Positions 43,027 to 52,661 of a stretch of 64,000 nucleotides of DNA are shown piece after piece (position 1 is the first letter of the stretch; every line of letters starts with the position of its first letter). Position numbers and translations under genes: made by a program. This stretch comes from JAJCYL01 sp040222875 (lineage in GTDB: Bacteria; Bacteroidota; Bacteroidia; Cytophagales; Cyclobacteriaceae): contig JAVKCG010000004.1 in NCBI GenBank assembly GCA_040222875.1, forward strand, positions 558,001 to 622,000, written 5' to 3'. The notes under the pieces are model-generated. The model searched no databases. It had not been told where the DNA came from and saw only the letters and a program-made list of their open reading frames with translations.

Positions 43027-45210
43027 TCAGGCTGCCAATAGCCCTTCGGATTTCGTGAGCTCAATAACGACAGTTGATCCTTCAGAACCGACCTTTGAAT
43101 CAATTTCAATTGAACCATTTAGTAGCTCCAACCGAGAGATTAAATTTTTCCAGCCATTTCCAGTTCCACTTTTAAATTGATCAGGATCATAACCCTGACC
43201 GTTGTCTTCGATCATTATTGTGGCCCCATTTCCATCACCAGTAATCTGGATGTTAATCTCAGTGGCGTGAGCATGTTTGACAATATTGCTGATGATCTCT
43301 TGAATTACCCTATAAAGTGACACCTGTTTATCATCCGAAAGTTCGCCTGTATCAAATCCGAAGTGATCAAATCTTACATTCAATTGCCCTGATTTTGAAA
43401 TTGTTTTTGACAATTCATTTACAGCTGGAATCAAGCCACCAGTCATCAGGGTTTGTGGCATCAGGTCAAAAACAATGTCTTTCATATCGTGATACATCTG
43501 ATCTAAAATTGAGGTTGAGTTATTCACCAAGACATACGCCTTCTTTTGATCTGATTCGGCCAACCCACTCACGTTTAGCTTTAAGGCTGAAATCAATTGA
43601 CCAAAGCCATCATGAAGGTCCCTTGCAAATCTTTTACGCTCACTTTCTTGCGTATCAATTACAGCCTTTAATTGAAGGCTTTTATACATCGCTCTTTCTT
43701 TTAGTTTTCGTCGGTTTTGAATCAAAACCCCAATCAGAATCAAAGCGACAATAAGCACACCCATAATTATCTGTACCAATTGATTCTTCTCTATCACCAG
43801 TTGTTGTTCATCCAAGAGGCTGGCTTGAAATGCAATCTGGTTTACTTTCTTTTCTGTCTCAAACCTTGTTTCAATTTCTGCTATCTGCTTTGTGCGTTCT
43901 TCATTTAATACTGAATCTTTCATCACCATGTATTGTTCGTGGTAGTCAAGCGCCGTAGAAAAATCATCTTGTGCTTTGTAATTGTCGCACAACCCCAACA
44001 ATGCGTCCCGCTTATCAAGTAGAAGGCCTATTTTTTCAGATTGCTCCAGACCCAATTCATAGTAATTAAGAGATTTGTCATACTTTCTTTCCGTGAAAAA
44101 AAGAGAGCCCATGTTATTGTAAACCTTAGCCAAACCTGTAAAATCGCCAAATTCATTCTTCAGAGAAATGGCTCTGTGGAAGTAAAACTCAGCAGAGTCG
44201 GCGATAGCCATTTTATGAAAAGCAACTCCGATATTATTGAGGGTTACCGACTGCGCTATTGGGTTTTCAAGCTCTTCGCGTATTGCCAATGCTCTTTTGT
44301 GGAGTTCTAGCGCTTTTACATATTCTCCTAACTTTTCATGAACTGCAGCTAATCCATTGAGGGCGAAAGATTCATGAAATCGGTTCCCGAGGTCAACTTG
44401 GATGTCGAGTACTTTCTGAAAAGTATCAATCGCCTTATTGTAATCTTCCAGATTAAAATATACCACCCCTAAATTGGCGTAAGAAGCTGACTGCTTGATG
44501 GGAATTTTAAGTTCTTCGCCCATCTTCAGGCCCTGTTGCAGGTTTTCTATTGCTTTAGTATGATCCCCGATCCGTGAATACATAGCCCCAATATTGTTGT
44601 ATACATCAGTGGCAAATGCCTTTTGGCCGAGATCAAGTCTGATTTTTAGCGACTTCTTATATGCATTTAGACATTCTGCATATTCACCCAGGTCATCATA
44701 AGCGATACCCAGATTATTGTAGGTTTTTGCGATGCCTGCCAGATCATTAATCGACACTTTTAAGGGTAAAACTAGTTGGTGATAATAAACGGCCGAATCG
44801 AGATTAGACTTGTTGTAGTGTATACTACCCAGGAGGTCATATGCATTAATCACTCCTTTTGCATAATCTATCCGATTAGCCAGTTGCAAATTCTTCAGGG
44901 CAATAAACTTAGCTGTATCATATTGAGCATTTAGTTTCAAGATGTTCGCAGCGATTGCACTTGCATCTAGGATTAATTCTGAATCATCAAGTTGTACAGC
45001 TAAATCATGTGCCTGGTTCACATATACCATTGCTATACTGTCTTGAAATAAGTCCACGTTTTCCTGGGTAATGTCCAGCATTATACTAACTCGTTTCGCA
45101 GGACCGGAAGTGTTGCTCAAAACATTGAGCAGGCTGTCAACGATGACTTGTTGTGAGTAGCTTGAAAAATGCAACGCAAGTATAAGTAGTGTAGATGTCA
45201 GTCGTTTCAT
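43027..45210 (-). CDS. TPR-containing sensor histidine kinase (HisKA_3/NarX type)
   Basis: The ATG at 45210 (MKRLTSTLLILALHFSSYSQ) gives 727 residues with a proper signal peptide; the longer frame from 45273 would bury it. The extracytoplasmic part consists of TPR repeats (about residues 75-390). A membrane helix near IIMGVLIVALILIGVL is followed by the HisKA_3 site ESERKRFARDLHDGFGQL with the phospho-His in DLHDG, and then HATPase motifs DNGQGYDPDQ and GTGNGWKNL. No response regulator gene is adjacent. The ligand is unknown. It may act on a separately encoded NarL-type regulator. Confidence 0.92.
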   Translation of the reverse strand: MKRLTSTLLILALHFSSYSQQVIVDSLLNVLSNTSGPAKRVSIMLDITQENVDLFQDSIAMVYVNQAHDLAVQLDDSELILDASAIAANILKLNAQYDTAKFIALKNLQLANRIDYAKGVINAYDLLGSIHYNKSNLDSAVYYHQLVLPLKVSINDLAGIAKTYNNLGIAYDDLGEYAECLNAYKKSLKIRLDLGQKAFATDVYNNIGAMYSRIGDHTKAIENLQQGLKMGEELKIPIKQSASYANLGVVYFNLEDYNKAIDTFQKVLDIQVDLGNRFHESFALNGLAAVHEKLGEYVKALELHKRALAIREELENPIAQSVTLNNIGVAFHKMAIADSAEFYFHRAISLKNEFGDFTGLAKVYNNMGSLFFTERKYDKSLNYYELGLEQSEKIGLLLDKRDALLGLCDNYKAQDDFSTALDYHEQYMVMKDSVLNEERTKQIAEIETRFETEKKVNQIAFQASLLDEQQLVIEKNQLVQIIMGVLIVALILIGVLIQNRRKLKERAMYKSLQLKAVIDTQESERKRFARDLHDGFGQLISALKLNVSGLAESDQKKAYVLVNNSTSILDQMYHDMKDIVFDLMPQTLMTGGLIPAVNELSKTISKSGQLNVRFDHFGFDTGELSDDKQVSLYRVIQEIISNIVKHAHATEINIQITGDGNGATIMIEDNGQGYDPDQFKSGTGNGWKNLISRLELLNGSIEIDSKVGSEGSTVVIELTKSEGLLAA

Positions 45211-45378
45211 GAGAACTGTTTGTGCCCAATTAAAGTTAGCAACTTGTTGATAATAGATGTAATGGGGACTCATTTACAACAAATCAATACATAAAGCCTT
45301 TCAGAAATTTAGCCTTGGAAATTATAAGTTGACACACTTATATTCGGCGTCAACTTTAACCAGCTTTATTGAGATAAT

Positions 45379-45624
45379 ATGCATGAATACCCACACCCCG
45401 GTAAAACGCTTCAAGAATTGCTTATGCATACAGCCGGATACTCGGTTGAAGACATCGTGAAACAAACAAACCTAACCACAGAAGAAATCCGATCTGTGTT
45501 AAATGGTGAGAGCGATGTCACAATGCGGGTTGCCGAGGCACTGGCCCCTTTGATCGGTCTGCAGCCCCTTGTTATCATTGGGATGCAGAATGACTACGAC
45601 ATGCAGCTAATCTCAAAAAGCTAG
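45379..45624 (+). CDS. HigA-like helix-turn-helix protein without a toxin gene
   Basis: 81 residues. The opening HPGKTLQELL is the classic HigA/VapI start, and DIVKQTNLTTEEIRSVLNG forms the XRE-type helix-turn-helix. HigA antitoxins normally follow a HigB toxin gene on the same strand. Here the nearest upstream gene is the divergent histidine kinase, and ctlX begins convergently right after the stop. It may be a solitary regulator, perhaps of the arginine genes, or a relic of a toxin-antitoxin pair. Confidence 0.8.
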   Translation: MHEYPHPGKTLQELLMHTAGYSVEDIVKQTNLTTEEIRSVLNGESDVTMRVAEALAPLIGLQPLVIIGMQNDYDMQLISKS

Positions 45625-46614
45625 TTACTCTTCAATCGCAGGTGCTATGTCATCAGTTCTGTTAGATTCAGCAGAACTAACTTTCTCAGGCAAGAAAACT
45701 TCGGCCATCATACACCTGGCACTGCCGCCACCACAGGTTTCAATTGTATCCAAAGCACTGTGGATGATTTCGCCATGTTTCTCTAGTCGCTCAACCTGGT
45801 CAGGAGATAGGCTCCAATAGGCTGAATCTGACATAGCGATGAAGCGTTCCCCTTTCGAGTTCACCACCTGAAGCATGTTGCCAGCAAAACTGTTGTTTTG
45901 AATTTCATCTATTTCGATAATCTCTTTACCGGTATTTTCAAGTGATTCAATCACCCGTTCTCTTTCCGAAATATCGTCGATTGTATCAAGACAAATAACT
46001 GCAAACCGCTCACCGAGGCACATCATCACATTTGTATGATAAATGGCCAACCGCTCAGTGCCCACTGTCTGATTGGCACTAAAAGTCATAGCTCTGTAGC
46101 CTGTCTTTTGGCAGTATTCATCAATTACCTCGGGATGCGTTCTATCTGAAATTGCCGCATATAATATTTTATTCTGCCTGTCCAATATCATGCTTCCCGT
46201 CGATTCAAGGAATTTATTCTGACCTTCCCAACGAATGAGATCATCAACTGATGAGACATCGTAATTGTCCCTGAAGTAACTGATAATGTCTTCCCTCCGC
46301 TCACCTCTTCTATTTTCGGCAAAAATTGGAAACAACATAATCATGCCGTTTTCATCAAACGTGACCCAGTTATTAGGAAAGATTGAGTCTGGTGTGCTTG
46401 GGTTCTTTTTGTCTTCAAATACTATGACCTTAATCCCTTTATCTCTTAATTTATTCACAAACCCGTCAAACTCTGCTTCGGCGTTTAACTGTATCTCAGA
46501 CTTATCAAGTACTTCTATAGATTGTTGATAGTAATTGTTTTCCGCGGTCTCCTCGTTTTTTCTAAAGGCAACCGGCCTAATCATCATTATCGTATCTGTA
46601 ATCTGCTTAGTCAT
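45625..46614 (-). CDS. ctlX: Citrulline-utilisation hydrolase CtlX-type amidinotransferase
   Basis: 329 residues. The guanidine-modifying superfamily fold is shown by IMMIRPVAFRKNEET, FPNNWVTFDENGMIMLFPIF (the typical FPNNW motif of CtlX), the conserved HTNVMMCLGERFAVIC and the catalytic-Cys region GGGSARCMMAEVFLP near the C-terminus. CtlX converts citrulline to ornithine in Flavobacterium-type bacteria. It is encoded with a second, related enzyme (8-bp overlap) and stands opposite the arginine decarboxylase gene. Confidence 0.88.
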   Translation of the reverse strand: MTKQITDTIMMIRPVAFRKNEETAENNYYQQSIEVLDKSEIQLNAEAEFDGFVNKLRDKGIKVIVFEDKKNPSTPDSIFPNNWVTFDENGMIMLFPIFAENRRGERREDIISYFRDNYDVSSVDDLIRWEGQNKFLESTGSMILDRQNKILYAAISDRTHPEVIDEYCQKTGYRAMTFSANQTVGTERLAIYHTNVMMCLGERFAVICLDTIDDISERERVIESLENTGKEIIEIDEIQNNSFAGNMLQVVNSKGERFIAMSDSAYWSLSPDQVERLEKHGEIIHSALDTIETCGGGSARCMMAEVFLPEKVSSAESNRTDDIAPAIEE

Positions 46615-47527
46615 AATTTCTCCTTAAAGGCATAGTAGTACATCTTAAAAGCCCTTCCATCTTGGCAACCTCCTGATATGGCACTTCTTCAACTGTAAAT
46701 CCCCAGGTGCGGAGTTGATCATTCAATCTTGTAAAGGATTTATCGCTTACAACCACTTCAGGGTTTATTGAAAATACATTAGAGTGCATCTGATACATCT
46801 CTTCCTTATCTATAAAATGAATATTCTTTTCTCCAAAAAACTTGATCAGGTAATCTACATCCACCTGATTTTTGAATCCTTCTCGATGAATTATTGCCTT
46901 GCCTTTTCCAAGGGGTTGAAAGCAGCAGTCCAGATGAAGTGCATTTTCTTTTGGATTATGGTCAGACTTTTTCAATTCAAACGGAATCACTTCCCAATCT
47001 TTGAATGTTTCCTGTAGATACTCCACTCCTATTTCATTGGTTCTGGCTACAATAAAGTTGTTAAAATCATCTGGTTTTGAATACCCCACAAATAGCTTTC
47101 CGTTCCACGGCATTACATCCCCACCCTCGATTCTAATTTCCAGATCAGGCAACAAAACTTTAGATGGTTCAATGTCATCAATAATATATTGTATACCATC
47201 AGTCTCAAGCCTTCTGTTTTCAGTAACCCGCGGTATAACAAAGCAGTCATCAATTGCGAAACAAATATCCCTGGAAAATACCTGATTATAGTTTTCGATG
47301 ATTTTAGGCCTAAACACCTTCACCCCATATTTTTCAAGCGTAATCCGGAATTGATCCATTTCATAAACCAGGTCTTCTTCCGCCGGAAACGTACCTTTAT
47401 TAATATGTTCCCGGGACTTTGGGTCATAAGTTTCTTCAAGGGCAGGAACCCCTCCAAAGCTTTTGGCAGTGCCAAGAACAACAGCTTCAAGCGGCGCAAT
47501 CTCATCAATAATCTTAATGGGTACCAT
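46607..47527 (-). CDS. Arginine deiminase/amidinotransferase-family enzyme
   Basis: 306 residues. VFSRDICFAIDDCFVIPRV, EGGDVMPWNGKLFVGYS (typical EGGD), HLDCCFQPLGKGKAI and the C-terminal catalytic Cys in GLLRCTTMPLRRN fit the arginine deiminase/glycine amidinotransferase family. It could hydrolyse arginine to citrulline, feeding CtlX downstream, or act as an amidinotransferase. It is the first gene of the pair. The divergent gap to speA (47528-47660) likely holds the promoters of both. Confidence 0.85.
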   Translation of the reverse strand: MVPIKIIDEIAPLEAVVLGTAKSFGGVPALEETYDPKSREHINKGTFPAEEDLVYEMDQFRITLEKYGVKVFRPKIIENYNQVFSRDICFAIDDCFVIPRVTENRRLETDGIQYIIDDIEPSKVLLPDLEIRIEGGDVMPWNGKLFVGYSKPDDFNNFIVARTNEIGVEYLQETFKDWEVIPFELKKSDHNPKENALHLDCCFQPLGKGKAIIHREGFKNQVDVDYLIKFFGEKNIHFIDKEEMYQMHSNVFSINPEVVVSDKSFTRLNDQLRTWGFTVEEVPYQEVAKMEGLLRCTTMPLRRNYD

Positions 47528-47660
47528 GTTGATTTTTAAGAAGGCGTAAAATTAATATTTGGGGGATGTCAGTATACATTGATAACCGAATTTTTCAATC
47601 AATTATGAGGGCATCGTTTAGTATTTTTCGCATTATTGCAGCCCATTTATCCAACAAGAA

Positions 47661-49049
47661 ATGAAGAGCTACTTCGACCTCATTGATCAGACATTTGATT
47701 TTCCAACCAAGGAATTTCGTGTGAAGAAAAACACCCTTTTCTTCAATGATGTTGACCTAATGCAAATCATTCAAAAATATGGCACTCCCTTAAAACTTAC
47801 TTATTTACCAAGAATTTCTAAGAACATTCAATTTGCTTATAAAATTTTTAATGATGCTATAAAAAAGTTTAAGTACAAGGGCACCTACACTTACTGTTAT
47901 TGCACAAAGTCTTCACATTTCAACTTCGTGTTAGAAGAGTGCCTTAAAAATGGAACGCACATAGAAACCAGCTCAGCCTTTGATATCCCGATTGTAAGAA
48001 AATTGCATAGTAAAGGGAAGATTGACAAAAAGACCTATGTAATATGTAATGGATTTAAGCGGCCGCTATACACAGAAAATATCTCGAACCTGCTAAATGA
48101 CGGATTTGAAAATTGCATCCCCATTCTTGATAATTTAAATGAGCTAAACTACTACAGCGAACATGTGAATGTCCCTTTTAAGGTTGGTATACGAATGGCG
48201 GCTGATGAAGAACCCAACTTTGCCTTTTATACCTCCCGGCTTGGCGTCAGGTACAATGATGTAATTGATTTGTACAAGAATAAGATAAAGGAGCACAAGC
48301 ATGCAAAGCTCAAAATGCTTCATTTTTTCATTAATACCGGCATCCGGGATACTGCTTACTATTGGAGTGAACTAAGCCGGTTTCTTCATAAATATTGTGA
48401 ATTAAAGAAAATTGCTCCAGAGCTTGATTCCATTGATATCGGGGGTGGATTTCCCACCATCAACTCGCTCTATTTTGATTATGATTTTAAATACATGGCT
48501 GAGCAAATAGTTGAAAACATCAAATGGATCTGTGATAAAAACCATGTAGACGTTCCAAATATCTATACTGAATTTGGAAGTTTCACAGTTGGCGAAAGTG
48601 GTGCAGCCATTTATTCAGTTTTAGATCAAAAACTTCAAAATGATAAAGAGCTTTGGTATATGATGGATGGTTCATTCATCACTCACTTGCCTGATGTTTG
48701 GGGCTTGAACCACAAATACATCATGCTCCCGGTCAATAAGTGGAATGAAACTTTTCATAAAGTGAATATTGGTGGGCTCACCTGCGATAGCATGGATTAT
48801 TATAATGCCGAGGCCCATACTTCTGAAGTTTTCCTTCCGATGATTGAGGATGATGAAAAGCTCTATTTTGGATATTTCCACACGGGTGCTTACCAGGAAT
48901 CTTTAGGTGGATATGGAGGCATTCAACATTGCCTTATCCCTGCACCGAAACATGTGATTATAGATAAAGGAGAAGATGGCAACCTAATTACCTACCTATT
49001 TGCCCCAGAGCAAGAAAGTGATGACATGTTGAAGATTCTTGGGTACTAA
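47661..49049 (+). CDS. speA: Arginine decarboxylase-like PLP fold-III enzyme
   Basis: 462 residues. The PLP Lys is in YCTKSSHFNFVLEECL, DIGGGFPTINS forms the phosphate-binding region, and GLTCDSMDYYNAE carries the catalytic Cys-Asp motif of arginine and diaminopimelate decarboxylase relatives. It is shorter than E. coli SpeA (about 650 residues), as in the Bacteroidota form. It would make agmatine from arginine for polyamine synthesis. Substrate choice between arginine and related amino acids is inferred from family and context. Its 3' end overlaps the convergent outer-membrane protein gene by 4 bp. Confidence 0.85.
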   Translation: MKSYFDLIDQTFDFPTKEFRVKKNTLFFNDVDLMQIIQKYGTPLKLTYLPRISKNIQFAYKIFNDAIKKFKYKGTYTYCYCTKSSHFNFVLEECLKNGTHIETSSAFDIPIVRKLHSKGKIDKKTYVICNGFKRPLYTENISNLLNDGFENCIPILDNLNELNYYSEHVNVPFKVGIRMAADEEPNFAFYTSRLGVRYNDVIDLYKNKIKEHKHAKLKMLHFFINTGIRDTAYYWSELSRFLHKYCELKKIAPELDSIDIGGGFPTINSLYFDYDFKYMAEQIVENIKWICDKNHVDVPNIYTEFGSFTVGESGAAIYSVLDQKLQNDKELWYMMDGSFITHLPDVWGLNHKYIMLPVNKWNETFHKVNIGGLTCDSMDYYNAEAHTSEVFLPMIEDDEKLYFGYFHTGAYQESLGGYGGIQHCLIPAPKHVIIDKGEDGNLITYLFAPEQESDDMLKILGY

Positions 49050-49894
49050 TTCTCGGCAGCATTCTGCCGTTTTGAGAAGAGATTGCCCGGTAAGTAAAAC
49101 TCTAATTTTATGGCGATGCTAAAATAGCCATCGTTGGTGTTAGGATTACCTCTTTTACCTCCCGGCGCCAGGCTGTCATAAATCTCCTGATCAATCACGC
49201 CAACCTCATTCTTACGGTTTGACAGGGTTGCTGCCAACTCGGTTTCGAATGAGCGGCCATAGGTGTTTGAAACGTCATCCAGGTAGTCAGTAAAGGTTAA
49301 ATTGTAATTAGCTTCCAGAATCAAATTGACTACTTGATTCAGCTTGAATTTGGCACCTAACCCAATCGGGATCATAAAGGAAGAGCCTCTATAATCTACA
49401 CCTTCAGTTTTCAGTCCCCTCAAATCAACAAAGCTGCTGTCTATTTTGGCCTGTGGATTTATTGAGGTGAAGCCAAACCCAAGGGCCACGAATGGTTCGA
49501 TCGGTCTCCTTTTATGATAAATGTCGTTGTAAGGGAACAGATAATAGATCGCTTGAAGATTTGCAGCAAAGTTTTTTGATCTGAAAGACAGATTGCGTTG
49601 CTGTGCAAATGAGCTGTCTGCTGCATCAGAATCATCCCCGGAAATTCGATAAAACTCAAATGTTGTTCGGGCACTAATGTGATTGAGCAACCTGGCTTCG
49701 AACCCTAAGTTGTAGTTTGACAAACCCTCTTCTAAACTGAATCGATGATTTAGTTCGCCAAAGTAAGCTGTTTGACCAGTTCCAATATTTATGGTAAAAT
49801 ACCGATCATTGTATTGAGAGCCGAAAAAACTTTGGGCACTCATCCAACCACTCAGGGACATAGTTATTGCAAGAAAACAGAGTTTTAACTGCAT
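49046..49894 (-). CDS. Outer-membrane beta-barrel protein
   Basis: 282 residues. The signal peptide ends near SGWMSAQ. Alternating hydrophobic/polar strands with aromatic girdle residues (TINIGTGQTAYFGEL, NLGFEARLL, FVALGFGFTSI, LILEANYNLTFTDYL) point to a small beta-barrel resembling the THC0290_0291 / PorT-like groups. Its final strand ends with FSIAIKLEFYLP and a short tail. Function unknown. Confidence 0.78.
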   Translation of the reverse strand: MQLKLCFLAITMSLSGWMSAQSFFGSQYNDRYFTINIGTGQTAYFGELNHRFSLEEGLSNYNLGFEARLLNHISARTTFEFYRISGDDSDAADSSFAQQRNLSFRSKNFAANLQAIYYLFPYNDIYHKRRPIEPFVALGFGFTSINPQAKIDSSFVDLRGLKTEGVDYRGSSFMIPIGLGAKFKLNQVVNLILEANYNLTFTDYLDDVSNTYGRSFETELAATLSNRKNEVGVIDQEIYDSLAPGGKRGNPNTNDGYFSIAIKLEFYLPGNLFSKRQNAAEN

Positions 49895-49975
49895 GTGGGT
49901 GATTCTTTAGCTAAGTTATTTGATAACACCAAGCAAAAAAATTGCATCCGCGGCAAATAATGCTGATTGCCATAA

Positions 49976-52153
49976 ATGTTCACCAAAATCCGAAAACATA
50001 CGGAAGCCAAGGAACCCTTTGAGTTAAAGGTATTTATAACCTTTAACGGTCTATCGTTAATGGTTGCGATCATTAGTCTGCTAATTGATGCTTTTCATGA
50101 AACCAACCTGATTGATTTGATTGTTGATGCATCAGCATTTATTTATTTCTTAATTGCATTTACATACTCGTATTATAAACGTCTTTACAAACCGTTCATA
50201 TACCCAACCCTTCTTGTAATTTTTTCAGTGGCCCCGGCGCATTGGTTTCAGGCTGGTGCCGTGGATACCGTTGGCGCTCTAATTTATATAGCTGCTATAA
50301 TGATGGCAGTTTTCATAACCCCATTTCGACAACGAACAGCCGTTGTGTCGGTTTTCTTGCTATTTGCCATTGCATTTTCAATCGGCGATTTTCTTTATGA
50401 TTCTGCAAATCAGCAGATGGATTCCGATACGATCACTATTCATATATACTTTGTCATAGTAAGTATCGGTATTGGATACGCCACATTATTTCTAAAAAAC
50501 ACCTTCGATCAGGAGAGACAGACAACCCATCACTTTGAAAAAGACCTGAAAGAGCTGCATCGGTTAAACCTCCGGCATTCTGAAAATATTCTTGATGCGT
50601 TTCGGGATTATCTCAAAACTGGCAGTGAATTACTCAGGGTTGATGGTGGGTTAATCGTAAAAAAAGAGTGGCAGAAATGGAGGCCTATGTATTTGCGTGG
50701 AATGGCGAAAGTTGATGATACTGATGCATTTAGTGAGCGATACTCAAGCAATTTTGATGACATTAAAAACTCAGCCGAAATTCTAATCTCTGATAAAAAG
50801 AATCCGCTATCAATTAACAACCAGGGTGTTGAGATCATATTGATTGCCCCAATCATAATTGACGGTAGGTTTTATGGCCACCTAATGTTTTTTCTAATAG
50901 AGAATTTTCCAGAGAGGATAAGGAGCTATGACCTGGAGTTGGTGGAGTTAATGGCTCAAAACATTGGTTATTTGATTTCAACCAAAGATCGAAATGATGA
51001 GGATCAAAAAACCCGGGAAGCCCTGTATATGAGTGAGCTCCGTTTCAGGAACATCTTCGAAAATGCAGATGTTGGAATTGTTGTCACAGACATAAATGGT
51101 CACTTTTTGTTGGTAAATCCAGCATTCCAGGCCATTACTGGACATAAAGAAGAGGAAATCATCCAGATGAAATTTCAGGAATTAATTATGGATGCGTCAA
51201 AGGATGATGCACTCAAATTAGTCCAACTTCAGCAAGGTGAAATTGAGCAACACAACGTTGAACACAAGATTAAAAGAAAAGATCAGGCAATAATTGATGT
51301 GCTTTTAAAAGTTTCGGTAGTTAAAGATTCAGATCAAATACCGTTATATGGTGTTTGTATTATTGAGGACGTCACTCAGAAAAAACGTTCAGAAAAGGCA
51401 ATTAATGAGCTGAATGACAACTTATCCGAATCAATTAAAAAGTTAGAAGCCTCCAACAAAGAATTAGAGTCATTCAGTTATTCAATTTCCCATGACCTCA
51501 GAGCACCTCTGAGAGCAATTAACGGTTTTTCTAAAATTCTTACAGATGAGTACGGCTCCCAGTTTGATGAAGAGGGCAAGAGGCTTGTTAATGTGATTTC
51601 AACCAACGCCAGAAAAATGGGCAATTTGATTGATGATCTCCTTTCATTTTCTAAGCTGAGCCGTCATACAAATACCTATAAAGAAATTAATACTGAAGAA
51701 CTGATCAATGAGATATTAGAAGATCTGGCGTTACAATATGATATTTCAAAAGTGTGTGAAATTAGCCTGCCTTTACCCACAATTTTTGGAGACAAAGCTT
51801 TGATCAGGCAGGCACTTAACAACATTTTAACCAATTCTTTTAAGTTTAGTAGCGGAGCCAAATCACCGAAAGTAACTGTGAATGCAAAGTACTCCGATCA
51901 ATTTGCGGTAATATCCATTAGTGATAATGGTATCGGGTTCAACATGAAATACCACGATAAAATTTTTAAAGTTTTTCAGCGGCTGCATTCAGATAGTGAC
52001 TTCCCTGGGACTGGTGTAGGATTGGCAATAGTAAAAAGAATCATTCAACGGCATGATGGTAAAATTTGGGCAACAAGCGAACCCGGCAAAGGCGCTACCT
52101 TCAATATTATGTTGCCATCACGATATTCAGCTGAGCAGGCAATCAATCAATGA
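49976..52153 (+). CDS. Membrane sensor histidine kinase with GAF and PAS domains
   Basis: 725 residues. About six membrane segments lie in residues 25-175, followed by a coiled-coil linker, a GAF-like domain (about 205-340), a PAS domain (about 350-475, FRNIFENADVGIVVTDINGHF), the HisKA site FSYSISHDLRAPLRAINGFSKIL and the HATPase with DNGIGFNMKYHDKIFKVFQRLH and GTGVGLAIVKRI. This is the phytochrome-like kinase layout. The next gene is an Rcp1-type response regulator, a common partner. Ligand not known. Confidence 0.93.
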   Translation: MFTKIRKHTEAKEPFELKVFITFNGLSLMVAIISLLIDAFHETNLIDLIVDASAFIYFLIAFTYSYYKRLYKPFIYPTLLVIFSVAPAHWFQAGAVDTVGALIYIAAIMMAVFITPFRQRTAVVSVFLLFAIAFSIGDFLYDSANQQMDSDTITIHIYFVIVSIGIGYATLFLKNTFDQERQTTHHFEKDLKELHRLNLRHSENILDAFRDYLKTGSELLRVDGGLIVKKEWQKWRPMYLRGMAKVDDTDAFSERYSSNFDDIKNSAEILISDKKNPLSINNQGVEIILIAPIIIDGRFYGHLMFFLIENFPERIRSYDLELVELMAQNIGYLISTKDRNDEDQKTREALYMSELRFRNIFENADVGIVVTDINGHFLLVNPAFQAITGHKEEEIIQMKFQELIMDASKDDALKLVQLQQGEIEQHNVEHKIKRKDQAIIDVLLKVSVVKDSDQIPLYGVCIIEDVTQKKRSEKAINELNDNLSESIKKLEASNKELESFSYSISHDLRAPLRAINGFSKILTDEYGSQFDEEGKRLVNVISTNARKMGNLIDDLLSFSKLSRHTNTYKEINTEELINEILEDLALQYDISKVCEISLPLPTIFGDKALIRQALNNILTNSFKFSSGAKSPKVTVNAKYSDQFAVISISDNGIGFNMKYHDKIFKVFQRLHSDSDFPGTGVGLAIVKRIIQRHDGKIWATSEPGKGATFNIMLPSRYSAEQAINQ

Positions 52154-52219
52154 TGCATTAAGTCTTAACAAAAACTATGTTATAATTAATTAGATTGCAT
52201 TTGGGAAAAGGGCTTAAGT

Positions 52220-52645
52220 ATGAATCAAATTGACATTCTCCTGGTTGAAGACAGCCATGATGATGCAGAGATTACTCTACGTACTTTAAAACAGATCGGT
52301 ATGTCTGACAAGGTTCATTGGGCTAAAGATGGCGAAGAAGCTCTTGACTTCATAGAAGCAAATCTTTCAAAAGCACACCTGCCAAAAGTAATTTTACTTG
52401 ATTTAAAACTACCCAAAGTTGATGGGCTTGAAGTTTTGCAAGCAATTAGGTCTAACCCAGAACTAAGCAAAATTCCTGTTGTAATACTTACATCCTCCAA
52501 TGAAGAGTCTGACCTTTTAAAGAGCTATTCTATAGGTGCCAATAGTTATATTGTAAAACCTGTTGATTTCAATTCCTACTCCGAATCAATTGCAGAAATT
52601 GGTAAATACTGGTTAAATAGAAATCAGGTACCAATGACAGCATAA
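52220..52645 (+). CDS. Rcp1-type single-domain response regulator
   Basis: 141 residues, a receiver domain only. LLVEDSHDDAEITLRTL provides the acidic pocket, ILLDLKLPKVDGLE the phospho-Asp, VILTSSNEESD the Thr/Ser switch and VKPVDF the Lys. The S-H-D-D pattern and length are typical of Rcp1-like regulators that follow phytochrome-like kinases, here 66 bp upstream. It may relay phosphate to other proteins rather than bind DNA. Confidence 0.95.
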   Translation: MNQIDILLVEDSHDDAEITLRTLKQIGMSDKVHWAKDGEEALDFIEANLSKAHLPKVILLDLKLPKVDGLEVLQAIRSNPELSKIPVVILTSSNEESDLLKSYSIGANSYIVKPVDFNSYSESIAEIGKYWLNRNQVPMTA

Positions 52646-52661
52646 TTTGCTTTAGATCCCC

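Noticed and set aside
43317..43754. 145-residue open frame opposite the TPR histidine kinase
   Set aside because: Antisense shadow of the kinase domain; odd composition and no coding signature.
47189..47539. 116-residue open frame opposite the arginine-deiminase-like gene
   Set aside because: Antisense shadow; the minus-strand frame is the real gene with clear family motifs.
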